This document shows, in pieces, positions 33,569 through 41,423 of a DNA stretch of 64,000 nt. Under the pieces are notes generated by a model. It was not told where the DNA came from and made no database searches. It worked only from the letters and a program-made list of their open reading frames with translations. The number at the start of each line of letters is the position of its first letter. The first letter of the stretch is position 1. Origin of the DNA: DASPPF01 sp032906705 (lineage in GTDB: Archaea; Thermoproteota; Nitrososphaeria; Nitrososphaerales; Gagatemarchaeaceae); the NCBI GenBank assembly GCA_032906705.1, contig JAJTZC010000005.1, forward strand, positions 1 to 64,000. The letters are read 5' to 3'. Position numbers and translations under genes: made by a program.

Positions 33569-35713
33569 CTAGTAGGCCGCCAGCTCGACGGCGGCCTTCA
33601 TGATTCTCTCAGTGTTCGGGATGTATCGGTCCTCCATCTTTGAGAGGGGAATCACCGTATCGTATCCGGTCACTCTCTTCACTGGCGCTCTGAGATAATC
33701 GAGGGCCCTGTCGGCAAGTGTCGCAGCAATCTCCGCGCCAACTCCCACGTTCTTCGGCGCCTCGTGGACGATGACTACTCTGCCTGTCTTCTTCACGGAC
33801 TCAAGGATGGTCTCGAAGTCGAGTGGCGAGATTGTCCTGAGGTCGATTACCTCCGCCGAGATTCCGTTTTCTGACATGAGCTGGTCGGCTGCCTGCATTG
33901 TCGGTACCATCATCGCCCCGTATGAAATCAGGGTAATGGCCGTCCCCTCCCTTGCTACCTTCGCCTTGCCGATGGGGACGAAGTACCGTTCCTCTGGAAC
34001 GTCCATCTTGGGCGAGTCGTAGAGCCTCTTCGGTTCCATGAAGATGATTGGGTCGGGCTCTCTGAGGGCCGAGGCCAACAGGCCCTTCGCGTCGAACGGG
34101 TTGGAGGGAATCACCACCTTCAGGCCGGGGGTGTGCGCGAAGTAGGCCTCTGGGGAATCGGAATGGTGCTCGGGTGGCCTAATCCCTGCGCCGTACGGGA
34201 ATCGGATGACCCCTCTCGTGGTGAACCTTCCCCTCGTCCTGTTCCTGTACCTCGCGACGTGGCTGAATATCTGGTCGAATGCGGGTAGGGTGAATCCCTC
34301 GAACTGAAACTCAGCCACAGGTATCATCCCTCCGATTGAGAGCCCGACGTAGAACCCTGCGATGCCGAGCTCGGCGAGCGGCGTGTCGAAGACCCGTTCC
34401 TGCCCAAACTCATCCTGCAGCCCGCGTGTGACTTGGAATACGCCGCCGTTCTTTCCGACGTCCTCCCCGAAGACGACGATCCTCTTCTCCAGTTGCATCT
34501 CCTGGCGGAGAGCCATGTTGACCGCGTTCCGTATGTTGACACCCGCCTTTCCACCGGTCATCTTGGGCTCCTCTGGAATCCTAGTCGGAAGTGTAGCGAA
34601 ACCCAGAGCCTCAGTCTTCTCCGCAGCGAGTTCGGGCGTGAGCGAATCGTACATGAAGTCGAACATCCCGCTCGGGTCAGGGGGAGGGCTCGACCTGTAT
34701 GCTGCTACGGCCTCCTCCATCCGCCGGGTCGCGTCCCGGGAGGCTTCCTGGAAGGAGCGGTCGTCGAGAATTCCGCGCCTGCGGAGGTATTTCTCGAACC
34801 TGAGAAGCGGACTCTTCCTCTCCCACTCAGCGACCTCTTCCGGGGCCTTCAGTTTGTTCGAGACCAGCTCCGCGGTGGTGTGCGGGCCCATCCTGTAGGT
34901 CTGGAACTCAAGGAGGGTCGGTCCGCCGCCTCTCCTCGCTTTCTCAACAGCATACTTCGTCACCTCGTAGGAAGCGATGACGTCGTTCCCGTCGACAAGG
35001 ATTCCCTCGAAGCCGTAGGCGATCGCCTTCTGCGCTATCGTCTTGGAGGCCGTCTGCCTCTCCCTTCTGACCGAGAGCGCCCACTGGTTGTTCTCGACCG
35101 CGAACACGACTGGGAGGTCGTAGACCCCGGCGAAGTTGAGGGACTCGTGAAAGTCGGCTTTCGACGTACCGCCGTCTCCGGTGCAGGCCAGGACTACCGA
35201 GCGTTCTCCCTGGAGTCTCTTCGCCATAGCTAGCCCCGCCGCGTGCGGGAGCTGCGTGGAGACCGGGACAGCGAGTGGCAGCATGTTCAGGTCAGCGGGT
35301 ATCTGCATTCCCCTCTCGTCTCCGCCCCAGTATTGCAGAAGTTGCTGGGCCGGCAGGCCGAACGCGAGCATTCCCACGCCGTCCCTATACATCGGGACGA
35401 ACCAGTCGACCTGTGTTAGCGCAGCAGTGAATCCTGTCTGGCAACCCTCCTGCCCTTTGCAGGGGGCGTACGTCCCAATCTCTCTGAGCGTCGACAGGTT
35501 GGTGGCCTTCTCGTCGAACTGCCGTCCGAAAATCATCTGTGCGTACATGCGGCGCAGCTCATCAGCGTTCAGCCCAGGGTCCTTGCCGCGTAGGCTCCCG
35601 TCTGGGTCGATTCTCCGGTACATGACTTCCTCGGGACTGGTGAACTTCAGGTCGTTCTCGCTGAAGATTCTCGGCTTCACGTCCGAGTTCTCCAGGAACT
35701 CGGATTCTTTCAT
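33569..35713 (-). CDS. 2-Oxoacid dehydrogenase E1, alpha and beta subunits fused
   Basis: A 714-residue TPP enzyme. Residues about 40-375 are E1-alpha, with the TPP motif CTGDGGTSKADFHESLNFAG and VENNQWALSVRRERQ. Residues about 395-714 are E1-beta, with KRIVVFGEDVGKNGGVFQVT, RVFDTPLAELGIAGFYVG and GAGIRPPEHHSDSPEAYFAH. Archaeal and Gram-positive complexes usually encode the two as separate subunits. The join falls near PTRIPEEPKMTGGKAGVNIR with no stop or frameshift. A TATATCTT-like box at 35735-35744 lies just downstream of the lipA stop, so E1 probably has its own leaderless promoter. Confidence 0.93.
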   Translation of the reverse strand: MKESEFLENSDVKPRIFSENDLKFTSPEEVMYRRIDPDGSLRGKDPGLNADELRRMYAQMIFGRQFDEKATNLSTLREIGTYAPCKGQEGCQTGFTAALTQVDWFVPMYRDGVGMLAFGLPAQQLLQYWGGDERGMQIPADLNMLPLAVPVSTQLPHAAGLAMAKRLQGERSVVLACTGDGGTSKADFHESLNFAGVYDLPVVFAVENNQWALSVRRERQTASKTIAQKAIAYGFEGILVDGNDVIASYEVTKYAVEKARRGGGPTLLEFQTYRMGPHTTAELVSNKLKAPEEVAEWERKSPLLRFEKYLRRRGILDDRSFQEASRDATRRMEEAVAAYRSSPPPDPSGMFDFMYDSLTPELAAEKTEALGFATLPTRIPEEPKMTGGKAGVNIRNAVNMALRQEMQLEKRIVVFGEDVGKNGGVFQVTRGLQDEFGQERVFDTPLAELGIAGFYVGLSIGGMIPVAEFQFEGFTLPAFDQIFSHVARYRNRTRGRFTTRGVIRFPYGAGIRPPEHHSDSPEAYFAHTPGLKVVIPSNPFDAKGLLASALREPDPIIFMEPKRLYDSPKMDVPEERYFVPIGKAKVAREGTAITLISYGAMMVPTMQAADQLMSENGISAEVIDLRTISPLDFETILESVKKTGRVVIVHEAPKNVGVGAEIAATLADRALDYLRAPVKRVTGYDTVIPLSKMEDRYIPNTERIMKAAVELAAY

Positions 35714-35746
35714 TCTGCGGTTGCCGCCTCGGCGAAGATATAAGGG

Positions 35747-36637
35747 CTATGCCGGTCGCGCGGCCCTTTCAATCGCGGAGCGTATGAAGAACTCGCCTGC
35801 GCGGTAGCTGCTCCTGACGAGCGGGCCCGAAGCCACGTACTTGAAGCCCAGCTCCATTCCCTTTGCCCCGTAGAACTCGAATCGTTCTGGAGGGACGTAC
35901 TCTTCCACCTTCAAGTGCCTCTGCGAAGGTCGCAGGTATTGTCCGATCGTGAGGAAGTCCACGTCCGCCCGGCGGAGATGGAGCATCGCTTGAATGACCT
36001 CCTCTTCTGCCTCGCCAAGTCCAAGCATTATCGATGACTTCGTGTAGACGTGCCTGCTCAGTTTCTTCAGGCTCCTAAGCACCGAAAGAGATTGCCAGTA
36101 GTTCGCCCTCGGGTCCCGCACCTTGGGCGTGAGCGACAGCGTCGTCTCGACGTTGTGGGCGACGACGTCGGGGCGCGCCTCGACGACAGTCCTTAGCGCC
36201 TCGAGGTCGTTTTGAAAATCTGGTATCAGGACCTCGACCAGGAGATCCGGCATCCTCTCCTTGATCAGGCTAATCGTCCTGGCGAAGTGCGAAGCGCCGC
36301 CGTCTGGAAGGTCATCTCGGTCGACAGACGTGAGGACGATGTAGGTGAGTCCCATCTGCGAGAGCGCGAAAGCGACATTCTCTGGCTCGAGCGGGTCGAG
36401 GACGCCGTTCGGTCTTCCGGGGGTGACCATGCAGAACCTGCAAGCCCTTGAACAGACGTCTCCCATCAGCATCAGGGTGGCAGTGCCTCCTCCCCAGCAC
36501 TCGTAGACGTTGGGGCAATGAGCCTCCTCGCAGACTGTGTGGAGGTTCAGCCCTGAGAAGAGCTCCTTCAGCTTCGCGTGGTTTTTTCCTGCGACGGGAC
36601 TAACGGTGAGCCAGCTCGGTTTCGCTTCGACCTGCAA
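35747..36637 (-). CDS. lipA: Lipoyl synthase (radical SAM)
   Basis: 296 residues. It inserts two sulfurs into the octanoyl chain on E2. Both iron-sulfur clusters are visible: the auxiliary CEEAHCPNVYECW and the radical-SAM GDVCSRACRFCMVTPG. A further LipA motif, VLTSVDRDDLPDGGASHFA, and the C-terminal VASGPLVRSSYRAGEFF with the conserved RSSY Ser are present. It heads the 2-oxoacid dehydrogenase cluster, one base from the HTH gene. Confidence 0.96.
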   Translation of the reverse strand: MQVEAKPSWLTVSPVAGKNHAKLKELFSGLNLHTVCEEAHCPNVYECWGGGTATLMLMGDVCSRACRFCMVTPGRPNGVLDPLEPENVAFALSQMGLTYIVLTSVDRDDLPDGGASHFARTISLIKERMPDLLVEVLIPDFQNDLEALRTVVEARPDVVAHNVETTLSLTPKVRDPRANYWQSLSVLRSLKKLSRHVYTKSSIMLGLGEAEEEVIQAMLHLRRADVDFLTIGQYLRPSQRHLKVEEYVPPERFEFYGAKGMELGFKYVASGPLVRSSYRAGEFFIRSAIERAARPA

Positions 36638-36638
36638 C

Positions 36639-37064
36639 TCAGGACCCGACTACGATCTTCAGCCTATCAAAGTCTTTCTCGGTGAAGACCCCGTCGCAGG
36701 CCTCGCATCCCTCTGACTGGAAACCAGGGTCGAGCTCACTATGGAGGGAACACATGAGGTGGCTGAACCGTATGTAATCGCATACCTCGGTCATTATCGA
36801 TAGCGCCATCCTCTGGTCGGGATTTTCGACGGAAAGGATTCTTGCAATCTTGTCTGCTGACTTCGCTACATTCGGGTCCGTTTCGAAGTTTATCATGACC
36901 CCCCTGGCCTTCCTGGCGTAGTTGCTGACTGACGCCTGAGTCACTCCCAGCTTGACCGCTACGTCTTGCTGTGTGAGGTGGTAGCCCTCCCGGAGCCTTT
37001 TGGCCACCATCGCTCTGAGCGCGGGCAGTGCCGACTTTGAAACGATCTCGTAAGGGTTGATCAT
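36639..37064 (-). CDS. XRE-type HTH regulator with C-terminal cysteines
   Basis: 141 residues from MINPYEIVSK. The HTH is YHLTQQDVAVKLGVTQASVSNYARK (residues about 26-50). The second half has five Cys and one His: MTEVCDYIRFSHLMCSLHSE and GFQSEGCEACDGV, which could hold an iron-sulfur cluster or zinc. Proteins of this arCOG type (related to COG2522) are common archaeal regulators. It lies one base upstream of lipA in the same direction, so it may sense Fe-S or lipoate status; that is inference. The start is chosen because AAATATC lies about 30 bp upstream. Confidence 0.78.
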   Translation of the reverse strand: MINPYEIVSKSALPALRAMVAKRLREGYHLTQQDVAVKLGVTQASVSNYARKARGVMINFETDPNVAKSADKIARILSVENPDQRMALSIMTEVCDYIRFSHLMCSLHSELDPGFQSEGCEACDGVFTEKDFDRLKIVVGS

Positions 37065-37268
37065 GATTTTATCACCTATGTTATAGCGGCGATATTTGAA
37101 CATTCTCGCATGGTCCAGCCGATGCAAACGTCGACAACGGGCCCGTGAGACCTCGCCCGTGTCCGGCCACCGCAAGCTTATTGGAGGAGAGACGGGCGGA
37201 AGATTTTCTTCACGCTGGCGTGGAGATTCGGTTGTAGCTAAAATGGTCGACTTTGTGGGACAGGGGAA

Positions 37269-40139
37269 ATGATGGAGGAACAGAACGTCTTCGAACTTTT
37301 CTCGCCTCCGCTTGTCGAGGCGCTCAAGGAGCGGGGGTTCGCCTTACCCACTGACCCGCAGATGAGGTTGGTGCCCCTCGTACGGGAGGGGAAGAACGCA
37401 CTGTTGATGGCGCCTACCGGCACTGGCAAGACAGAGGCCGCCTTCCTTCCGATACTAGACCGGATGATCAGGGATGGGCCGACCCGGGAGAAGGGTACCA
37501 AGCTCCTCTACGTGACGCCGCTGCGGGCGCTGAACCGGGACATGCTGGAGAGGATGCAGTGGTGGTGCAAGCGTTTCGACATCAGGCTGGGCGTGAGGCA
37601 CGGGGACAGCTCCCAGCAGGAGAGGACCAACCTCAGCTACGCGCCCCCGGACATTCTAATCACGACGCCGGAGACTCTACAGATTCTGCTTGTCGGCAGG
37701 AGGCTGCGCGAGGCGCTGACGAAGCTGAGATGGGTCGTAATCGACGAGGTCCACGAGCTGGCCGAGGACAAGAGGGGGAGCCAGCTCGCAGTGGGGCTGG
37801 AGAGGCTCAGGGAGATCGCCGAACAGCCGTTCCAAATCGTGGGGCTTTCAGCGACCGTCGGGTCTCCCGAAAAGGTGGCCGAGTTCCTTGTGGGAAACGG
37901 GAGACAATGCGAGATAGCTAGGGTGCCAGTGGAGAAGAGCCTGGCCCTCAGTGTGGCCGCGCCCAGGGCCACGCCCCAGGACAGGGAGTTAGCCGAGGCA
38001 ATCTACTCATTCCCGGATGTGGCCGCAAGACTGAGGACGATACGAGAGCTGGTGGAGAGGTACAGGTCGGTTCTCGTCTTCACGAACACCAGGACGGAGG
38101 CCGAGGCGCTCGCAAGCAGGTTCAGGGTCTGGGACCCTGATTTCCCGATAGGAATTCATCACAGCTCGCTCTCGAAGGCGACAAGGGAGGCGGTCGAGAG
38201 GAGCCTGAAGGACGGGAAGCTTCACGGCGTCATCTGCACGAGTAGCCTCGAACTCGGCATTGACATAGGGTTCCTGGAGTACGTTGTGCAGTACAACTCA
38301 CCGAGGCAGGTGACCAGGCTGATCCAGAGGGTAGGGCGGAGCGGGCACAGGGTCGGACAGGTCTCGAGCGGGGTGGTGATCACCCAGGACTCGGACGATA
38401 CTCTCGAGGCGGCGGTACTCTGCAGGAAGTCGACGAAGGGCGAGCTCGAACCTCTGGATATAGTCGCTGCGCCCTACGATGTGGCCATCCACCAAGTGGC
38501 CGGCCTACTAGTGGAGCGGAGCAGTTGGAACATCGGAGAAATCTACGCCCTGCTCAAGAGGAGCTACCCCTACTCGACGATGGACATAGAGCAATTGAAG
38601 AAGGTGCTCACCTACATGAGGGAGAGATATCCACGGCTCGCCTACTACAGCGAGTCGGACGGGAGCGTCTACAGGGCCAGGGACATTCAGCCTCTCTTCA
38701 GCTACTACTTCGACAATCTGTCCATGATTCCTGACGAGAAGCAGTACCTCGTCCTCGAGAGGGAGAACTTCGTGGGCACCCTCGACGAAGCGTTCGTCTC
38801 CGAGTACGGGGAGGTCGGGGTGAAATTCGTGGAGGCTGGCAGGTGCTGGAAGATAGAGCAGATCTACGGCAACAAGGTCTACGTGAAGCCTGAGGACGAC
38901 CCAACTGGGGCAGTACCAAGTTGGGTGGGCGACGAGATCCCAGTGCCATTCGAGGTGGCGCAGGAGGTCGGGTCCCTCAGGAGGAGGTACGCGGAAGAGC
39001 TTGCCAACGGCAGGAGCACAGAGTACCTTGACGAGATCTGCAGGACATATCCGGTTCCGAACGAGACGATGCTCGAGGCTCTGAAGGAGGTGGCCGAGCA
39101 GCACTCTGCGGGGCTCCCGATTCCGTCAGACAACCTCGTGACGATCGAGAGGTGGGACAAGTACGTCATCGTGCAGGCCGCCTTCGGGCACAAGGTGAAC
39201 AGGCTCCTTTCAAGGGTGGTCGGGCACCTGATCTCCGAGAAGATTGGCCAGTCGGTGGCAGTTCACCAGGACCCGTACAGGATTGTGATAGAAGCTGACG
39301 TCGCGCCAGCAATGGTTCTCTCAATCCTGCAGGGCCTGCCGAAGGTCGACCTGCGGACCACAACCGAGAAGGCGGTCGTGAGGTCCGGAATATTCAAGCG
39401 GAGGCTCATACATGCTGGGAAGAAGTGTGGGGCTATCGCAAAGGATGCTGACTACGCGAGCGTCTCCATCTCGGGCCTGGTCGAAGCCCTCCGGGACACG
39501 CCAGTGTACGAGGAAGCGATGAACGTGATCTTCCATGACGATCTGGACGTGGCTGGCGCTGCCTCTGTGCTAGGTAGGATGGATGCGGGTTCGATATCCG
39601 CGAAGCTGCTTGAGTACGAAGGGCTCTCGCCGATTGCCAGGATCGGCATCGAGGAGATAAGCCGCAGGGGAGAGATAGTCTCGCCTGAGAGGCTCCGGGC
39701 CCTTCTCCGGCAGTCGACGATGGCTAGAATCCACGACACCTTCCTTGTCGCCGTGTGCACGGCCTGCTGGAACTACCTGGAGCTGAAGAGAGTCGGTGAA
39801 ATGGAGGCTCTGCGGAAGTGCCCAGCCTGCGGGAAGGAGGCGATCGGGCTCTCAACGGAGTCATACGAGAACGTCTTCTCCCTCGCGATGAAGGCGAGGA
39901 GCCGGACAGATTTCAAAGGGAAGAGGTTGAAAATGATCGAGGGCGTGCGCAAGTCCGCGGAGTTGCGGAAGGAGTATGGACACGCGCTGGACATGCTGCT
40001 GGCTGGCAGGGGCATCAGGCTCGCGGAGGCCGGCTCCCTTGCGGCGAAGATGAGGAAGGAAGGGAAGGACATCGTCGAGCTGATCATCGAGGGGGAGCGG
40101 GACGCGTTAAGGAGGCGGTACTTCGCGAGTGCCGCGTGA
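37269..40139 (+). CDS. Lhr-type superfamily 2 DNA/RNA helicase, copy 1
   Basis: 956 residues. Motif I is LLMAPTGTGKTEAA (GTGKT 51-55) and motif II is VVIDEVHEL (159-162). LSATVG forms motif III, TSSLELGIDIG motif V, and QRVGRSGHRVGQ motif VI. The winged-helix and Lhr-core domains follow, then an extended C-terminus with a Cys4 finger CTACWN ... KCPACG near 840-870. This is the aLhr2-like layout. Lhr helicases unwind forked DNA and RNA-DNA hybrids. It is convergent with the SMC-like operon, overlapping the KITE gene by 33 bases, and is a paralogue of the helicase at 43547 with the same length. Confidence 0.92.
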   Translation: MMEEQNVFELFSPPLVEALKERGFALPTDPQMRLVPLVREGKNALLMAPTGTGKTEAAFLPILDRMIRDGPTREKGTKLLYVTPLRALNRDMLERMQWWCKRFDIRLGVRHGDSSQQERTNLSYAPPDILITTPETLQILLVGRRLREALTKLRWVVIDEVHELAEDKRGSQLAVGLERLREIAEQPFQIVGLSATVGSPEKVAEFLVGNGRQCEIARVPVEKSLALSVAAPRATPQDRELAEAIYSFPDVAARLRTIRELVERYRSVLVFTNTRTEAEALASRFRVWDPDFPIGIHHSSLSKATREAVERSLKDGKLHGVICTSSLELGIDIGFLEYVVQYNSPRQVTRLIQRVGRSGHRVGQVSSGVVITQDSDDTLEAAVLCRKSTKGELEPLDIVAAPYDVAIHQVAGLLVERSSWNIGEIYALLKRSYPYSTMDIEQLKKVLTYMRERYPRLAYYSESDGSVYRARDIQPLFSYYFDNLSMIPDEKQYLVLERENFVGTLDEAFVSEYGEVGVKFVEAGRCWKIEQIYGNKVYVKPEDDPTGAVPSWVGDEIPVPFEVAQEVGSLRRRYAEELANGRSTEYLDEICRTYPVPNETMLEALKEVAEQHSAGLPIPSDNLVTIERWDKYVIVQAAFGHKVNRLLSRVVGHLISEKIGQSVAVHQDPYRIVIEADVAPAMVLSILQGLPKVDLRTTTEKAVVRSGIFKRRLIHAGKKCGAIAKDADYASVSISGLVEALRDTPVYEEAMNVIFHDDLDVAGAASVLGRMDAGSISAKLLEYEGLSPIARIGIEEISRRGEIVSPERLRALLRQSTMARIHDTFLVAVCTACWNYLELKRVGEMEALRKCPACGKEAIGLSTESYENVFSLAMKARSRTDFKGKRLKMIEGVRKSAELRKEYGHALDMLLAGRGIRLAEAGSLAAKMRKEGKDIVELIIEGERDALRRRYFASAA

Positions 40140-40667
40140 CAACAGCATCGTCATCAGGGTCTTCTCGTCCACCTCGGCCCTGGTCCTCCAGCCGATGTGC
40201 ATCAGGGCCCTGTCGTCCTGCTCCAGGTAGCCGCGCTTCACGTACCTCTCGAGGGAGTATTCGACCCTCCACTTTGGGAACTTCTCCCTGAGGAACTGTT
40301 CCACCTCGCGCCTCGACGCCCGTCCCTGCTTGGAATTGATGAACGCTATCGTGGCTGCGAGCACTGCCAGGTCGTCGATCCTGATCCCTGAGGTCTCTGC
40401 CTCGCTTACGCTAGGAGGCTCCTTGAACCTGAGCAGGAAGCGCGAAGATTCGTCAGTGCCGTCGGGGCCCTTCACCTCGAAGACCTCGAGCCCGAGCGCC
40501 GAGATGTCCTCGGAGAGCACCTCGACGATCTGGCGGTACTCCCTGCCGAGATGCCTCTTGAGCTCCCAGCCCTTGACTCCTGGATTCCTTCCGCGCTGTA
40601 GGATGAGGACTTGGAAAGCCTTCCTGACCTTCCGCTCCAGCAGGGCCTTCTCTTGGGATTCCATCAT
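40107..40667 (-). CDS. Nse3/MAGE-like KITE protein (putative SMC5/6-type subunit)
   Basis: 186 residues in two winged-helix halves. The order follows eukaryotic MAGE/Nse3 domains: ELKRHLGREYRQIVEVLSED, then ALGLEVFEVKGPDG, a strand RFLLRFKEP, a hydrophobic helix IDDLAVLAATIAFINSKQGR, EVEQFLREKF, YVKRGYLEQDD and finally IGWRTRAEVDEKTLMTM (about 158-175). MAGE domains have WGPR(A/T) at the same last position. In Nse3 this domain binds kleisin and DNA. Its ATG overlaps the kleisin stop, and the kleisin follows the SMC, so all three are one operon. The alignment is by eye; a ScpB-type assignment is the main alternative. Confidence 0.72.
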   Translation of the reverse strand: MMESQEKALLERKVRKAFQVLILQRGRNPGVKGWELKRHLGREYRQIVEVLSEDISALGLEVFEVKGPDGTDESSRFLLRFKEPPSVSEAETSGIRIDDLAVLAATIAFINSKQGRASRREVEQFLREKFPKWRVEYSLERYVKRGYLEQDDRALMHIGWRTRAEVDEKTLMTMLLSRGTREVPPP

Positions 40668-41272
40668 GTTTCACTGGCCAGCGAGACCGCGACCGACTTC
40701 GGCATTCCGCCTGCTTTTGCCCTGAGGGCCACGACCCAAATCTTCCCCGTCAGAGGGTCTGTCTTCAGCGACGCGAGGCCCTCTGTGATCAGGAATGCAA
40801 GCAGATAGGCCCTGACGACTTTGGCCTCGAAAGAGTCTGCCTTGATGAACTCCCTGTAGTCTATCCACTCGCCGTTGGACCTTGACAGAAGCTCCCCGCG
40901 CAGCTCCCCTAGCCTGTCCTCGAACTGCTCCTGAGTGTAGATCCTCAGCTCGACCAGCCCATCCACGTCGATTACCCCGGGCATCGTGCCGTATGTGCCG
41001 AAGTCTTGCTTGAACCTCTCAGACATAGGGAGCAGATCCCTCCAGTAGAGGAAGGCCTTCTCGAGCCCCTTCGGGGAGACCTGATCCACCTGCGCGACAG
41101 GGTGCCAGCTCTTGACGAAAGCTTCTATCAGCTCCTCCTTCGCAAGAAGCTTGACCTTCAGCTGGATCAAGCGCGGGTCGATGTAGAGGGACGAGGCGCG
41201 ATGCTTCAGCCACTCGTCCTGGAGCCTGACAATCTGCGCGAGCTCGAGCATTGCCTCCGAGTCGATGAGCAA
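40664..41272 (-). CDS. Nse4-like kleisin candidate
   Basis: 202 residues from a TTG at 41272. The same frame is open to 41428 and looks coding for 52 more codons (LEEILRVIELCRSVER, ANPFDVDIKEKIQLLRKHL), but that stretch has no ATG, GTG or TTG. An ATT at 41398 or CTG at 41395 after GAGGAG could start it. The N-terminal part is helical, as in a kleisin that binds the SMC neck. The C-terminal winged helix, DSFEAKVVRAYLLAFLITEG followed by LASLKTDPLTGKIWVV, resembles the Nse4 C-terminal domain (sFxxTVENlFxlSFLvxDG). It overlaps both the SMC and KITE genes. The kleisin role is inferred from this fold-like pattern and the operon. Confidence 0.62.
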   Translation of the reverse strand: MLIDSEAMLELAQIVRLQDEWLKHRASSLYIDPRLIQLKVKLLAKEELIEAFVKSWHPVAQVDQVSPKGLEKAFLYWRDLLPMSERFKQDFGTYGTMPGVIDVDGLVELRIYTQEQFEDRLGELRGELLSRSNGEWIDYREFIKADSFEAKVVRAYLLAFLITEGLASLKTDPLTGKIWVVALRAKAGGMPKSVAVSLASET

Positions 41273-41423
41273 CTCGTCGAGGAACTTCCACTCTGGAAGG
41301 TGTTTCCTCAGAAGCTGGATCTTCTCCTTGATGTCGACGTCGAACGGGTTGGCGCTCGAGCGCTCGACCGACCTGCAGAGTTCGATGACCCGCAGAATCT
41401 CCTCGAGTTTCTTGGGTTCCGCG

